A stretch of 39,002 bases of DNA from Chloroflexota bacterium. Its GTDB lineage: Bacteria > Chloroflexota > Anaerolineae > Anaerolineales > UBA11858. Below the pieces are notes generated by a model that worked only from the letters and a program-made list of their open reading frames with translations, had not been told where the DNA came from and made no database searches. The DNA is taken from positions 64,513 to 103,514 of the forward strand of contig VGOC01000001.1 in assembly GCA_016865865.1 (NCBI GenBank), given 5' to 3'. Below are positions 1-8,223 of the stretch, one piece after another (position 1 is the stretch's first letter; every line of letters starts with the position of its first letter). The position numbers and the translations under genes are program-made.

Positions 1-81
1 CGATCTGACGACCGAATTCTGGAGATGTCTATCCCCTGGGATGTGCCCAGACCAGCGAAGAAATCGAAATAGCTTTTATTG

Positions 82-173
82 GTATCTTCTCAATAACTTG
101 GGGGAAGATGGGGGGTGTGCGGGCGGCGAAGCCGCCCGCACACCCCCCGCCCCCCTTATTATTGAGATGATAC
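82..173 (+). mobile_element. Family A palindromic MITE-like element, copy A1
   Basis: A 92-bp near-palindrome begins GTATCTTCTCAATAA and ends with the inverse of GTATCATCTCAATAA. The centre is a strong GC hairpin (GGGTGTGCGGGCGGC with its inverse, loop GAA). It is flanked by perfect direct repeats TTTTATTG at 74-81 and 174-181, read as an 8-bp target duplication. Other copies are at 8611 and 27803. It has no coding capacity of its own, so it would need a transposase supplied in trans. It ends 11 bases past the stop of the minus-strand gene at 185 and could fold in that gene's 3' transcript. Confidence 0.85.
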
Positions 174-184
174 TTTTATTGGAA

Positions 185-1288
185 TTACGAGATCGTGTAG
201 TGCAGGTAATGATAGGTGATCTTGTCGTCTATCAAACCAAGGGTATCGTTGCCGTCATTGACATTGCCCACACTCGAACGAGCCGTCCAGGAGAGATGGC
301 GGGAGTTCCCTGTGCCGGAAAAGCCAGTCAGGGTAAAAATGCCGTTGGGCAGAACATTGGCGAAGAACGTCTGATACCAGGCGCGGATTTTATCTTTGCC
401 GACGATCGTGCTTGCTGAGGTGACATGTACAGCCCGGTCGTTGTATAGCTCGGCGACCTGGTTGTGATCGTGCTTGTTGAGGGCGTTGATATACCTGGCG
501 GTGATATCCGGCGCCCCGCCGCCGCCCCAATCGAATTGGGCGATGACGTTCCAGATCTGGTGTTTAGGCGTGAGCACCTGGCGGGCGTTCCACCATTCCC
601 AGAAATTGGCCGCGCTGAGGTTGAACGACCGGGCTGTGACCAGAAACTCCTGCACTTCTTGCGTCGTTGGGGCCCAGCCATGTTCGGTGAAAGCGGCCCC
701 GGTGGGGATGATGGGGGGCTTGTATTTCAGGCTTGCGAATTCATTCAACGTCCTGGCTAATTGTGATCCGGGGTTGTGCGCGCTCACCCAATAAACCTGC
801 GGCATGTTGTAGTTGCACTTCTCGAGGAATTCGTTCCATGGGATGGGGTGGAGGGAGGGAAAGCGATAAGAAGACAAAGCCACAGGGATAGTATTGCCGA
901 TGCCATTGCGGAGTTCTCGCATGAAGGTTTTGGCTGCCGTGGCTTTTCCCGGTTCCTTGTAATGAGATTCTGCGTCGAGGACGTAGCCATCCAGGTTGAG
1001 GCCTTTGACGCGTTGAATGGCGATGCTGGCCTCTTTACCTGGCTCGTCTCCATAAACAAAGTGCCAGCCCCAGACTTGAATGCCCTGGGCGCGCAAGGCT
1101 TTGGCGACGGGCGGCACCAGGTCAATCCGCCTGTTCCAATCATAGTTGAACGTGTAGATGCCGTCAGCAATCTTGATAAGCACGTGGCTCAGCCCGGCTT
1201 GTTTGGCTACGCTGGCGATTTTGCCGGCGTCTCCACCTTCGCAATCTTTGATCTTCCAGATATAGAAACCTTTGCCTTGCAGGGTCAT
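185..1288 (-). CDS. TIM-barrel glycosidase-like protein with C-terminal SnoaL/NTF2-like domain
   Basis: This 367-residue protein has two parts. Residues about 1-245 resemble a (beta/alpha)8 glycosidase-like fold: the start GKGFYIWKIKDCEGG, a central GYVLDAES segment with adjacent acidic residues, and a Trp-rich end (FWEWWNAR). Residues about 255-367 look like a SnoaL/NTF2-like domain (ITARYINALNKHD, then VGKDKIRAWYQTFF). The ATG at 1288 was chosen because a GGAG ribosome site lies 7 bases upstream; an open frame runs 23 codons further but has no such site. There is no signal peptide from this start, so a cytoplasmic or non-classically released protein is implied. A TATAAT sequence lies about 105 bases upstream (1394-1399, minus). 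The substrate is unknown, and an enzymatic role is inferred from the fold only. Confidence 0.75.
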   Translation of the reverse strand: MTLQGKGFYIWKIKDCEGGDAGKIASVAKQAGLSHVLIKIADGIYTFNYDWNRRIDLVPPVAKALRAQGIQVWGWHFVYGDEPGKEASIAIQRVKGLNLDGYVLDAESHYKEPGKATAAKTFMRELRNGIGNTIPVALSSYRFPSLHPIPWNEFLEKCNYNMPQVYWVSAHNPGSQLARTLNEFASLKYKPPIIPTGAAFTEHGWAPTTQEVQEFLVTARSFNLSAANFWEWWNARQVLTPKHQIWNVIAQFDWGGGGAPDITARYINALNKHDHNQVAELYNDRAVHVTSASTIVGKDKIRAWYQTFFANVLPNGIFTLTGFSGTGNSRHLSWTARSSVGNVNDGNDTLGLIDDKITYHYLHYTIS

Positions 1289-1474
1289 GATTTTTCTCCG
1301 AGGGAGTAAATTCTTTACAAACAGAGCAAGATTCTTTACACGGATCAACATGGGCATAACCCGCTCGCCGACTTTGCATTACTCGACTATTTCATTATAG
1401 CCAAACTTTGCATTTTTCGCGCCGCGTACCAGAGCCGGAGGCGAGTCGGGGTTGATGCGGGGTTATGCGGCTCT

Positions 1475-1795
1475 TTATTTTGATAAATCATTGTGTGCTA
1501 AACGATATTCGTAAGTCTGTTCTTTAGTACACCTATTGACAATTGTTGTTTCCTCAATAGGTGCTCCCATCGTCCAATACACTTTGTCTCGGTCTTCAAA
1601 ATAGGTAATATCTCTCCTGTAAAACTTCCCGATATACCCATACACTCTGATATGCCTGACTAACTCCACAAATAATTCTTCATCTACTCTGTCTTTAACA
1701 ATGTATTCATGGGGCCACGTTTTCGGATAAGTTTTCGCAAATGTCCAGACCGATTCATCAGTAAATTTTCTCAAATTATCTGGTAATTTGCCCAT
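1475..1795 (-). CDS. Small conserved-looking hypothetical protein, partner of the upstream nuclease-like gene
   Basis: A 106-residue soluble protein rich in aromatic and charged residues (FAKTYPKTWPHEYIV, then YWTMGAPIEETTIVNR). I recognise this pattern from uncharacterised bacterial proteins but know no function for it. Its start lies inside the last 20 bases of the nuclease-like gene upstream, so the two are probably translationally coupled and work together. No membrane segment or signal peptide is visible. The pairing with a PD-(D/E)XK-type protein makes a restriction or phage-defence role possible, but that is inference. Confidence 0.7.
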   Translation of the reverse strand: MGKLPDNLRKFTDESVWTFAKTYPKTWPHEYIVKDRVDEELFVELVRHIRVYGYIGKFYRRDITYFEDRDKVYWTMGAPIEETTIVNRCTKEQTYEYRLAHNDLSK

Positions 1796-2756
1796 TTACA
1801 AACCTGCCATTTAGGTACTCCAGTACTTCTGTTACTTTATCTATAATGTGATTCACTACCTGACTTTTATCCATTCCCGGCTGAAGCTCAATGCCATAAT
1901 CGCTATCATAGGCATTGCGTGCATCAAAATAGCGTAAGGCATGCACAATTTGCTCCGATTCGGACCACTGCGAGCCATTATCTTTTCTGATATTCAACCA
2001 AATAGGTGCATGATTCCCCCTCACAAACCACTTATGGCTGTCAAAGGCCAAATAACATCCAAAGCTAAAAATGCGAAAGTAAAACCCGTTTCCATATTTT
2101 GTCGGAGTAGTTTTTAAACCCTTGAAATTAAATTTTTCCCGCTTTCGTAAAAGCAAATTGCACTCGTCTATCACATCTGCAAATTGCGATACTCTCCTGC
2201 CGTTCATCGGGTCAAGATCAGATGCGCTTAATGGTGGCATTCCTTCAGCATCCATCTTTTGGCATAATTCTCTGATTTGGAGCAAATCAGCATCCAACCG
2301 ATGACTATATTGTTCGCTATTTTCTCTCTCAATTAATGCCAAGAAATTATCCCAAGAACTGATAATTACCTTCTCATTTTCTCCGTTCAGCCTTTTTTCA
2401 ATTTCCGTTTTTAGAGAAGCACATCTCGTTCCTGGTGCAAGGAACAAAATCTTTCCGCTCCCCGATAGCTCTTTCAAGTAATTCTTGGGCTGATTCGGTG
2501 TCAAATTCGCCCAAAACTTTCCTTCGATAATCACCGTTTTGTTGCCATTTATATCGATCCCGGTTACGTCCGGTCTCCCATTAGATGTTGTAGATAATTC
2601 GGTTTTGTAATATGTCGGCACGTTATCACTAGCAAGAAGGCTTTTGAGTGCCGCACGCGCCGCAGGATATTCATTCAACAGATAGGCAATACTACTGTTA
2701 GCTACATTTTCATACTCTGAAATAAAGTTGCTCGCTATATATGCCAAGATTTGCAT
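1776..2756 (-). CDS. PD-(D/E)XK nuclease-family-like protein
   Basis: A 326-residue protein. Residues about 52-75 carry the signature GRPDVTGID followed by VIIEGKFWANLT, which matches the PD-(D/E)XK core (Asp, then Glu-x-Lys). A hydrophobic strand KILFLAPG follows. The C-terminal half (KFNFKGLKTTPTKYGNGFYFR and YLAFDSHKWFVRGNHAPIWL) looks like a mixed alpha/beta domain I cannot name. The ATG at 2756 has AGGAG about 7 bases upstream. The downstream small gene overlaps it by 20 bases. Related proteins act as DNA nucleases in restriction or defence; whether this one cleaves DNA is inferred from the motif. The AT-rich composition differs from the GC-rich envelope genes next door, which fits acquisition by transfer. 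Confidence 0.75.
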   Translation of the reverse strand: MQILAYIASNFISEYENVANSSIAYLLNEYPAARAALKSLLASDNVPTYYKTELSTTSNGRPDVTGIDINGNKTVIIEGKFWANLTPNQPKNYLKELSGSGKILFLAPGTRCASLKTEIEKRLNGENEKVIISSWDNFLALIERENSEQYSHRLDADLLQIRELCQKMDAEGMPPLSASDLDPMNGRRVSQFADVIDECNLLLRKREKFNFKGLKTTPTKYGNGFYFRIFSFGCYLAFDSHKWFVRGNHAPIWLNIRKDNGSQWSESEQIVHALRYFDARNAYDSDYGIELQPGMDKSQVVNHIIDKVTEVLEYLNGRFVNGQITR

Positions 2757-3004
2757 GATATTCTCCTAGTAATGCCTGCCTATTTATTGCCGCATAACAC
2801 GGATTGCACGGATGTTCATGTTTTTCATCCGTGTTTGTCTATGACACTTGTACTGAGCGAAGTCGAAGTATCCGTGACCAAGAAATCAGTGTCTCGTTGG
2901 TTTCGCCGCAGGCGTGCAGAGCAAGGCGAAGCTATGTCAGGCAGTTGCCTACATTTTACTACGTTTCCTGAGAAGACATTTGCACCTACGGGAACACGGC
3001 TTTT
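2757..3004. other. Gene-free stretch with short repeat remnants
   Basis: No convincing gene is seen in these 248 bases. The stretch holds an inverted ACACGGAT / ATCCGTGT pair around 2789-2827. It also holds a short ACTGAGCGAAGTCGAAG sequence near 2850, related to the ACTGAGCCTATCGAAG sequence at 28277. These look like dispersed intergenic repeats. Confidence 0.5.
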
Positions 3005-4069
3005 TTAAGGCGATCCAACAGCCTGCTGCAACAAGGCGCGGATGGCACCCTCCTGGGGCAGCAGCACCTGCGCGCCGCCGGGAGTCGTCCACGGGATCAC
3101 ATGGCCGCGGCCAATCGCATAGCGTTGAATATCATCCGGATCGCCAATTTGCGCCGCTAATGGCACCATTGGCGCGATATCAACCCACTTCATGTCGGTA
3201 GTAACGTTTCTATAATAGATATCGTAAAGCTCATCGGCGCTCTCCAGGGCGTTCATGCTCAACAGGCGGTCTCCAATCGCCTGGATCACTTCTTGCTGGC
3301 GGCGGGTGCGGTCGAAGTCGCTGGTGGTATATCTGGAACGCACGTACCAGAGAGCATCCGCGCCGCTCATCATCACCTCTCCGGCTTTGACTGTGTAATA
3401 TCCGTAGCCGGTGCGTTGATCTCTCAGGGTTTCGCCCACATGCACGTTGATGCCCCCCAGGCTATCAATGGTTTCGATGAACGCATCCAATCCAACCAGA
3501 AGATAATGATCTACCCGGACGCCAAATTGATTCTGAAGCGTTTGAGCCATGAGTGGAAAACCGCCATAGTACATGACGGTATTGATGCGGTTGTAGGTAT
3601 AGCCGGGGATATACACATACAGGTCGCGCGGGAAGGAAACCATACTGGCAGTTTGATTGCGCGTATTGATGCTGAGTAAGACGATCGTGTCGGTGCGGAA
3701 GCCGATTTCACCCACACGTTGATCTGACCCTAATAAGAGGATATTGATCTGATCCTGGGGATAGTTGATCGGTTGGGCGGGGGATGTGTCCCCGCTGCTC
3801 ACGGGTTGGGATTCGACCTCGGGCTGGGGGGTGGCAGTTGGCGCGGGGGTGGGAAATTCTGTGGGGATATAAGTCGGCGTTGGAGGAAGGGGTAGAAAGG
3901 GGGTCGGGGTGGGCGTGGCATCCGCGGGGATCGTCGCCAGCGCAACGGTCGCCTGTGCTTCGGCCCGTTCGATATTGGCTGGAATAGCGCCGACCAGACT
4001 TGATTGAACACAGCCTAGGATGAACGATGGGACGAGGAGTATCCAGAGCAAACGTTTTGGCGAAGTCAT
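3005..4069 (-). CDS. LytR-CpsA-Psr (LCP) family lipoprotein
   Basis: LCP enzymes transfer undecaprenyl-linked polymers to the cell wall or a surface glycan. This 354-residue protein starts with MTSPKRLL and a hydrophobic segment ending in the lipobox ILGC, so it should be lipid-anchored outside the membrane. A Thr-Pro linker of about 70 residues follows, then the LCP domain: NILLLGSDQR, DTIVLLSIN, SFPRDLYVYIPG, RINTVMYYGG, and YVRSRYTTSDFDRTRRQQE with the conserved Arg-rich helix. The ATG at 4069 was chosen because the signal peptide follows directly; the much longer open frame upstream runs through the neighbouring gene's low-complexity DNA. It lies 38 bases after the LysM gene, probably in one operon with it and the histidine kinase. 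Confidence 0.9.
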   Translation of the reverse strand: MTSPKRLLWILLVPSFILGCVQSSLVGAIPANIERAEAQATVALATIPADATPTPTPFLPLPPTPTYIPTEFPTPAPTATPQPEVESQPVSSGDTSPAQPINYPQDQINILLLGSDQRVGEIGFRTDTIVLLSINTRNQTASMVSFPRDLYVYIPGYTYNRINTVMYYGGFPLMAQTLQNQFGVRVDHYLLVGLDAFIETIDSLGGINVHVGETLRDQRTGYGYYTVKAGEVMMSGADALWYVRSRYTTSDFDRTRRQQEVIQAIGDRLLSMNALESADELYDIYYRNVTTDMKWVDIAPMVPLAAQIGDPDDIQRYAIGRGHVIPWTTPGGAQVLLPQEGAIRALLQQAVGSP

Positions 4070-4107
4070 AGTCGTGATGAGCTGGTGGGCGCGGTCGCGA
4101 GACTCCC

Positions 4108-4971
4108 CTAGGGTTGTGGACTGGTAGGCGATGGTGTGGGTATGACTGTATCCGTCGGAACCGATGTGCTGGTAGCTGTGGGCGCTGTTGTCGCTGTGGC
4201 GGTCGAAGTAGGCATGGTTGTCGCTGTCGCGGTTGGGGCGGTTGTGTTCGTAGGGCTGGCGGTGGGCGTGCTGGTTGGCGTTGCCCCGCTGGTCGCTGTC
4301 GAAGTTGCAGAGACCGTTGATGTAGCGCTGGCTACTCGCGTGGGAACGAAGGGAACGAAAAGCTGTTGGCCGGCTCGGATATACGAGGATGAGCCGAGAC
4401 AGTTCGCCTGCTGCAATCGAGAAACGCTGACCCCATGCGCCAGGCCGATCTGATAGAGAGTATCCCCTGATTTGACGGTGTAATATACCCACCCCGGCGG
4501 CGGGCCGCACGGGATGTAGGTTGGGGTGGGAGGCAGTTTCGGGGCGTAGATCTTGCTCCCGGGGGGCAGATTGCTGACGAGCAGGCAATTCGCCTCTGCC
4601 AGCTCATCAGCCGAGGTATCGTGTCTGGCTGCCAGGCTTTTCAACGTGTCTCCCTGGTTGACGGTGATCTGCTCCCAGCCAGGAGGATGCGGGCAGGTTG
4701 TTGGGGGCGGTGTCTCTGGCGTTTGGGTTGGGGGTTCTGTCGGCGAGGGGATCGGAGAAGCTGTATAGGTAGGCTCCCCAGGTTTTTGGGTTGGTAGAGG
4801 GGTAGGGGAGAGCGTCGGTGATGGCGTGATCGAGGCTGTGTTCGTTGACGATGGAACCAGCGCAAGCGATGGCTGATCTTCAGCTATGGCCAGGATGAGA
4901 CTGCCTGCGAGGATCACGGTGGAAGTCAAGGCAGTGACCAGCGCCAGGATATGTTCACGGCGCAGGATCAT
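4108..4971 (-). CDS. Membrane-anchored protein with two LysM domains and Thr-Pro-rich linkers
   Basis: LysM domains bind N-acetylglucosamine-containing polymers such as peptidoglycan. This 287-residue protein has an N-terminal membrane segment (residues about 9-29), a Pro/Thr linker, and two LysM modules: ITVNQGDTLKSLAARHDTS at about 103-140 and YTVKSGDTLYQIGLAHGVS at about 165-205. A tail of about 75 residues follows, almost only Thr, Ala, Ser and Pro. Its ATG overlaps the stop of the histidine kinase by one base (TGATG), so the two are translationally coupled. The LCP gene follows 38 bases on. The group points to envelope sensing or remodelling. Confidence 0.88.
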   Translation of the reverse strand: MILRREHILALVTALTSTVILAGSLILAIAEDQPSLALVPSSTNTASITPSPTLSPTPLPTQKPGEPTYTASPIPSPTEPPTQTPETPPPTTCPHPPGWEQITVNQGDTLKSLAARHDTSADELAEANCLLVSNLPPGSKIYAPKLPPTPTYIPCGPPPGWVYYTVKSGDTLYQIGLAHGVSVSRLQQANCLGSSSYIRAGQQLFVPFVPTRVASATSTVSATSTATSGATPTSTPTASPTNTTAPTATATTMPTSTATATTAPTATSTSVPTDTVIPTPSPTSPQP

Positions 4972-7367
4972 CAGGAATGTCCTTCCTTACCTTGAGAGGT
5001 AGTATCCCCCTGATAGAGTGGGAGGAGTATGTTGAAGGCGGAGCCTTTGCCCATTTCGGTATCTACCCAGATTCGCCCCTCATGGGATTCCACCAGGGTC
5101 TTGGCAATCGAGAGCCCTACGCCGGTGTCGCCTACGCCCTCGATGAGGGGATTATCCGCGCGGTAGAGGCGGGAGAAGACGCGCGGTAGATCCTCTTTCG
5201 GTATTCCCCCACCCTGGTCAGCGATCTGGATCAGCACATAATCGCGCTCGTTCTCGGCATCCTGGATGTCAGCTCGCAGGTAGATTTCTCCTTCTATGGG
5301 AGAGACCGCTCCCGCGTTCTTCAACAGGTGGATCAGGATCTGTTGCAAGGCGTCACGATCGGCATGGATGAAGGGCATTTTCTCGGGAAGGTCGACGCGC
5401 AGGACGATATTTTTATCTCGCATTTGGGCGCTGGTGTCGGCGATGGCCTTATCAATGGCGCTTCCGAGATCCACTGCTTCTGGATTGAGCTTGAGCTGTT
5501 CTCCATCCAACACGGTGATGCGCAGAAGATCATCCAGCAGCATCTCCAGGCGTTCGGTGGATGCCCGGATTCGCTCCAGGAATTTTCGTTGCAGCGCGCC
5601 GAGGATGCCTACCGACTCGCCAAGCAGCAGATCGGTGTAGCCTACGATAGAGGACATGGGCTGCCGTAGATCTTGCGCAATAGACGCCAATACTTCGATC
5701 TGTTCATCGGATATTGCGCTGGTTGTTTCAGACGCCCCAACGCTTTCTTGGGCATGTCCTTCGACTTTGACCAGTTGCTTCTCGAGTTGAGCTATTTCCT
5801 CGAGAGCCTTTTGCAGCTCTTTCCTAAGCTGGCCTGAGGTGGTCAGTTCGTGGGTATCGGCTTCGGCGATCAGGCTCTCGACCATCTCGCCCAAACGCCG
5901 GTTTTCGACTTGCAAGCGAGAGATGGTGTCTTGGGTTTTCTTTTGTTCGTCTTTCAGGGTATCTAACTCTTCCGCTCTCTTTTCACCGAGAACTTCCCTG
6001 CTGAGGGTATCTTTTTCTGATTTCAGGGCCTGGTTTTCGATCTGGGTTTCTTCCAACATCGCCTGGAAAGATTGCAGGTCATTTTTCGTTTTCTCTAACT
6101 CTGCTCGAGTTGCTGCCCATTGCTGAGAACGATGCAAGATCGGGGCCAACCCTTTGCTGATCTCTTCGAGGTATTTTTGATCTTCGCGACTCCAGCGGCG
6201 TTCTGAGTGTGGAGAGAGCAGTAAGATGCCCAGGGATGGTTCGCCCTCAGGGCTTTGCACGAATCCTGCCAGAAGGTGTCCAGTGCTCCCCAGGTGTAGG
6301 ATATTCCCCAGGCTGGTCATATCTTGCGAAGTGCTGCTGGCTGGCAGGCGTAACGGACGGCATTTTTTCATCGCCGAACTCAATAGGGGGATTCGTTCCT
6401 GGTCGAGCGTCATTCTCCCAAGGGTTTCTTCACGGATGAGATCATATCCGCATTGGAAGCAGAGCTGTCCGCTTTTGCCTGGGGGCAGGAGCACCAGGCA
6501 GATATCCGACAGCATGGTTTCGGCGACAACCCGAGAGATCGCTTTACACAGTTCGAGGCCTGAGGATTCTCCCAGCATAGATAGCATAGCTTTGAAATGT
6601 TCGAGTGGGATGCCGTACTGAGGCCGTTCCTGGATAATAGACTGTTGGACAGTTGCTGGGGCGGCCTCGCTAACAGGGATTTCTTTCTGTGGGGGATTGA
6701 ACCTTCTCGGTAAAGAGAACAGGATTGGGTAGGCGGCCATTTCGGCCAGGCGCACAAAACCGGGAAAGTCGCTGTCGGTTTGTGGGATGATCAGGTGCAA
6801 GATATGCCCAAAACTGGCGATGACCATCATGCCCAGGCCATATTCCCAGCCATTGGGGCGGCGGATGATGAGCAGGGCTATGCCTGAGATGAGTAAGGCG
6901 ATGGCGAAGAATTCCCAACCAAAATCCAACCAGGACGCGTTGAAAGCCGATTCGGTGAAGTGACCAAACCACCAGGCCCAACTGAGCGCCGCGGCTGCGG
7001 CTGTAAGCATTCCCAACAAGCCGCTGGCAGCATCGGCCAGGCGCGCGGGTTCAGGGAAGATCCATAGCCAGAGGATGATGATCAGACTGAGGACGGAGGC
7101 CGTGCGATCTAAGATGGGGAGTAGGATATGGGGGTTCGAGAGACCCTGTTGAGCAAGCCCCGCGCTGAGGAAGAGGACGAACCTTAACCCCAGCATCAAC
7201 CCCAGGCCGAGCACCATACGCTGCCCCTGGGGGAATTCGCTATCGCGCCAGAGGTTCAGGGCAGCTTGCAAAGCGCCAGCAATCGAAAAGGCCAGGGCGA
7301 TGTGGTAGATCAGGTTGCCCGGAAAAGTGGTTAACGCCGTCAGAACTTGCTGAATTGTATTGTCCAT
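4971..7367 (-). CDS. Membrane histidine-kinase-like protein lacking the phospho-accepting histidine
   Basis: A 798-residue protein. About 230 N-terminal residues form some seven hydrophobic segments. A GAF-like region follows (about 255-415), then a long Glu/Lys-rich coiled coil (about 420-545), a HisKA-like dimerisation region and a HATPase domain with N box (HLLKNAGAV), G1 box (ADQGGGIP) and G2 region (GDTGVGLSIAK). At the H box, where the family has S-H-E-L-R-T-P, this protein reads AQDLRQP: Gln565 stands in the place of the histidine (codon CAA at 5673-5675). The ATP site appears intact. It may therefore be an allosteric or scaffold protein rather than a phosphodonor. It is the first gene of a probable operon with the LysM and LCP genes. 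No response regulator is adjacent. Confidence 0.9.
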   Translation of the reverse strand: MDNTIQQVLTALTTFPGNLIYHIALAFSIAGALQAALNLWRDSEFPQGQRMVLGLGLMLGLRFVLFLSAGLAQQGLSNPHILLPILDRTASVLSLIIILWLWIFPEPARLADAASGLLGMLTAAAAALSWAWWFGHFTESAFNASWLDFGWEFFAIALLISGIALLIIRRPNGWEYGLGMMVIASFGHILHLIIPQTDSDFPGFVRLAEMAAYPILFSLPRRFNPPQKEIPVSEAAPATVQQSIIQERPQYGIPLEHFKAMLSMLGESSGLELCKAISRVVAETMLSDICLVLLPPGKSGQLCFQCGYDLIREETLGRMTLDQERIPLLSSAMKKCRPLRLPASSTSQDMTSLGNILHLGSTGHLLAGFVQSPEGEPSLGILLLSPHSERRWSREDQKYLEEISKGLAPILHRSQQWAATRAELEKTKNDLQSFQAMLEETQIENQALKSEKDTLSREVLGEKRAEELDTLKDEQKKTQDTISRLQVENRRLGEMVESLIAEADTHELTTSGQLRKELQKALEEIAQLEKQLVKVEGHAQESVGASETTSAISDEQIEVLASIAQDLRQPMSSIVGYTDLLLGESVGILGALQRKFLERIRASTERLEMLLDDLLRITVLDGEQLKLNPEAVDLGSAIDKAIADTSAQMRDKNIVLRVDLPEKMPFIHADRDALQQILIHLLKNAGAVSPIEGEIYLRADIQDAENERDYVLIQIADQGGGIPKEDLPRVFSRLYRADNPLIEGVGDTGVGLSIAKTLVESHEGRIWVDTEMGKGSAFNILLPLYQGDTTSQGKEGHS

Positions 7368-7387
7368 GTGATCATACCCTCGCTGAA

Positions 7388-7415
7388 ATTATAGCATGGG
7401 GATGGAATGTAGCAA
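7388..7415 (-). promoter_or_regulatory. Candidate sigma-70-type promoter for the histidine-kinase/LysM/LCP operon
   Basis: On the minus strand a TATAAT (7393-7388) lies 16 bases after TTGCTA (7415-7410) and about 20 bases upstream of the kinase start codon. The -10 box is perfect and the -35 box is weak. Confidence 0.5.
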
Positions 7416-7428
7416 ACTTCAATTCTCG

Positions 7429-7456
7429 TTGACAAACCCATGAATCCGAGTAAAAT
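7429..7456 (+). promoter_or_regulatory. Promoter of tRNA-Leu
   Basis: TTGACA at 7429-7434 and TAAAAT at 7451-7456 are separated by 16 bases. The tRNA begins 10 bases after the -10 box, which fits a start just before the tRNA. Confidence 0.75.
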
Positions 7457-7466
7457 ATCGTCTGTG

Positions 7467-7552
<86 letters not shown>

Positions 7553-7556
7553 CAAA

Positions 7557-7585
7557 ACTCCTGACTGAAAAGTCGGGAGTTTTTT
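7557..7585 (+). terminator. Intrinsic terminator of tRNA-Leu
   Basis: The stem ACTCCTGACT / AGTCGGGAGT with loop GAAA is followed by a run of six T. It starts 5 bases after the tRNA. Confidence 0.85.
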
Positions 7586-7635
7586 GTGCAAGATTCGTAC
7601 TTGTGGCGGCAATCGAGTCGCGATAAGATGAGGTC

Positions 7636-8028
7636 ATGCTCTCTTTCCTTCGCAGTGGACGTTTCTTGATCCTTCTGGTGGTGATCGTGGTCCTGGTGCT
7701 GCTGGTACTGGGCTTCAACAACCGCCTCGCAGAGATGCGTACGCTTTCCGAGGAGGCCATGCGCGTCGAAGAGCGGCTGTTGGGCTTACGGCAAACCAAG
7801 CTCTATCTGGAAACCCAGATGGCATATGCTACTTCGGAAGCGCCGGTCGAGCAATTTGCTTTCGAAGATATGCGTATGGCGCCAGAAGGGGTTCATCTGA
7901 TCGTTCCACTGGTTGATCCCGATGCAACCCCCTCTCCACCGACCACGACTCCCCTGGCGTCGCCGGAGTCGATCGAGAATTGGCAGGTTTGGGCGGCGTT
8001 ATTCTTCGACGATCAAGATTTGCCTTGA
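7636..8028 (+). CDS. FtsB/DivIC-like septum protein (small bitopic coiled-coil protein)
   Basis: A 130-residue protein with one N-terminal membrane helix (about residues 9-27, mostly Leu/Val). A coiled coil of about 40 residues follows (EMRTLSEEAMRVEERLLG), then a short extracytoplasmic tail with a Pro/Thr stretch. This order matches the FtsB/DivIC division proteins, which bridge FtsL and FtsQ at the septum. Sequence identity within this family is low, so the call rests on architecture. It lies between two tRNA genes. The promoter of the following initiator tRNA overlaps its stop codon. Confidence 0.7.
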   Translation: MLSFLRSGRFLILLVVIVVLVLLVLGFNNRLAEMRTLSEEAMRVEERLLGLRQTKLYLETQMAYATSEAPVEQFAFEDMRMAPEGVHLIVPLVDPDATPSPPTTTPLASPESIENWQVWAALFFDDQDLP

Positions 8029-8053
8029 CGCTGTCGAGTCGGCGTGCTATAAT
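8025..8053 (+). promoter_or_regulatory. Promoter of initiator tRNA-Met
   Basis: TTGACG (8025-8030), a 17-base spacer and a perfect TATAAT (8048-8053). The -35 box overlaps the stop codon of the preceding FtsB/DivIC-like gene. Confidence 0.8.
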
Positions 8054-8090
8054 GCCGTCCGCTCGCGCCAAGGCGAGCAAAACGAAACGA

Positions 8091-8162
8091 CGCGGGGTGG
8101 AGCAGTGGCAGCTCGTCGGGCTCATAACCCGAAGGCCCCAGGTTCGAGTCCTGGCCCCGCTA
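8091..8162 (+). tRNA. Initiator tRNA-fMet (anticodon CAT)
   Basis: The anticodon stem carries three G-C pairs next to the loop (CGGG-CTCATAA-CCCG), a hallmark of initiator tRNA. The first base of the acceptor stem, C, is unpaired with T at position 72, the second hallmark. The T arm CCAGG-TTCGAGT-CCTGG is intact. The D loop is slightly short. No CCA is encoded. Confidence 0.95.
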
Positions 8163-8167
8163 CTGAG

Positions 8168-8194
8168 AAGACGTCCATTTTGGGCGTCTTTTTT
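8168..8194 (+). terminator. Intrinsic terminator of tRNA-fMet
   Basis: The stem AAGACGTCC / GGGCGTCTT with one G-T pair and a short T-rich loop is followed by a run of T, starting 6 bases after the tRNA. Confidence 0.8.
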
Positions 8195-8223
8195 GTTTGG
8201 AAGATGCCCCTGATATTTTTAAC

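Noticed and set aside
41-418. Open frame across element A1 opposite the glycosidase-like gene
   Set aside because: Its centre is the palindrome, and the rest is antisense to a supported gene; the LGEDGGCAGG peptide is only the translation of the element.
2751-3008. 85-codon open frame in the gap after the LCP gene
   Set aside because: It is built from dispersed repeat fragments, has no domain pattern and no ribosome site.
4070-4588. Long open extension upstream of the LCP start
   Set aside because: It runs in another frame through the Thr-Pro-coding DNA of the LysM gene, gives low-complexity His/Asn-rich sequence, and the lipoprotein signal peptide starts at 4069.
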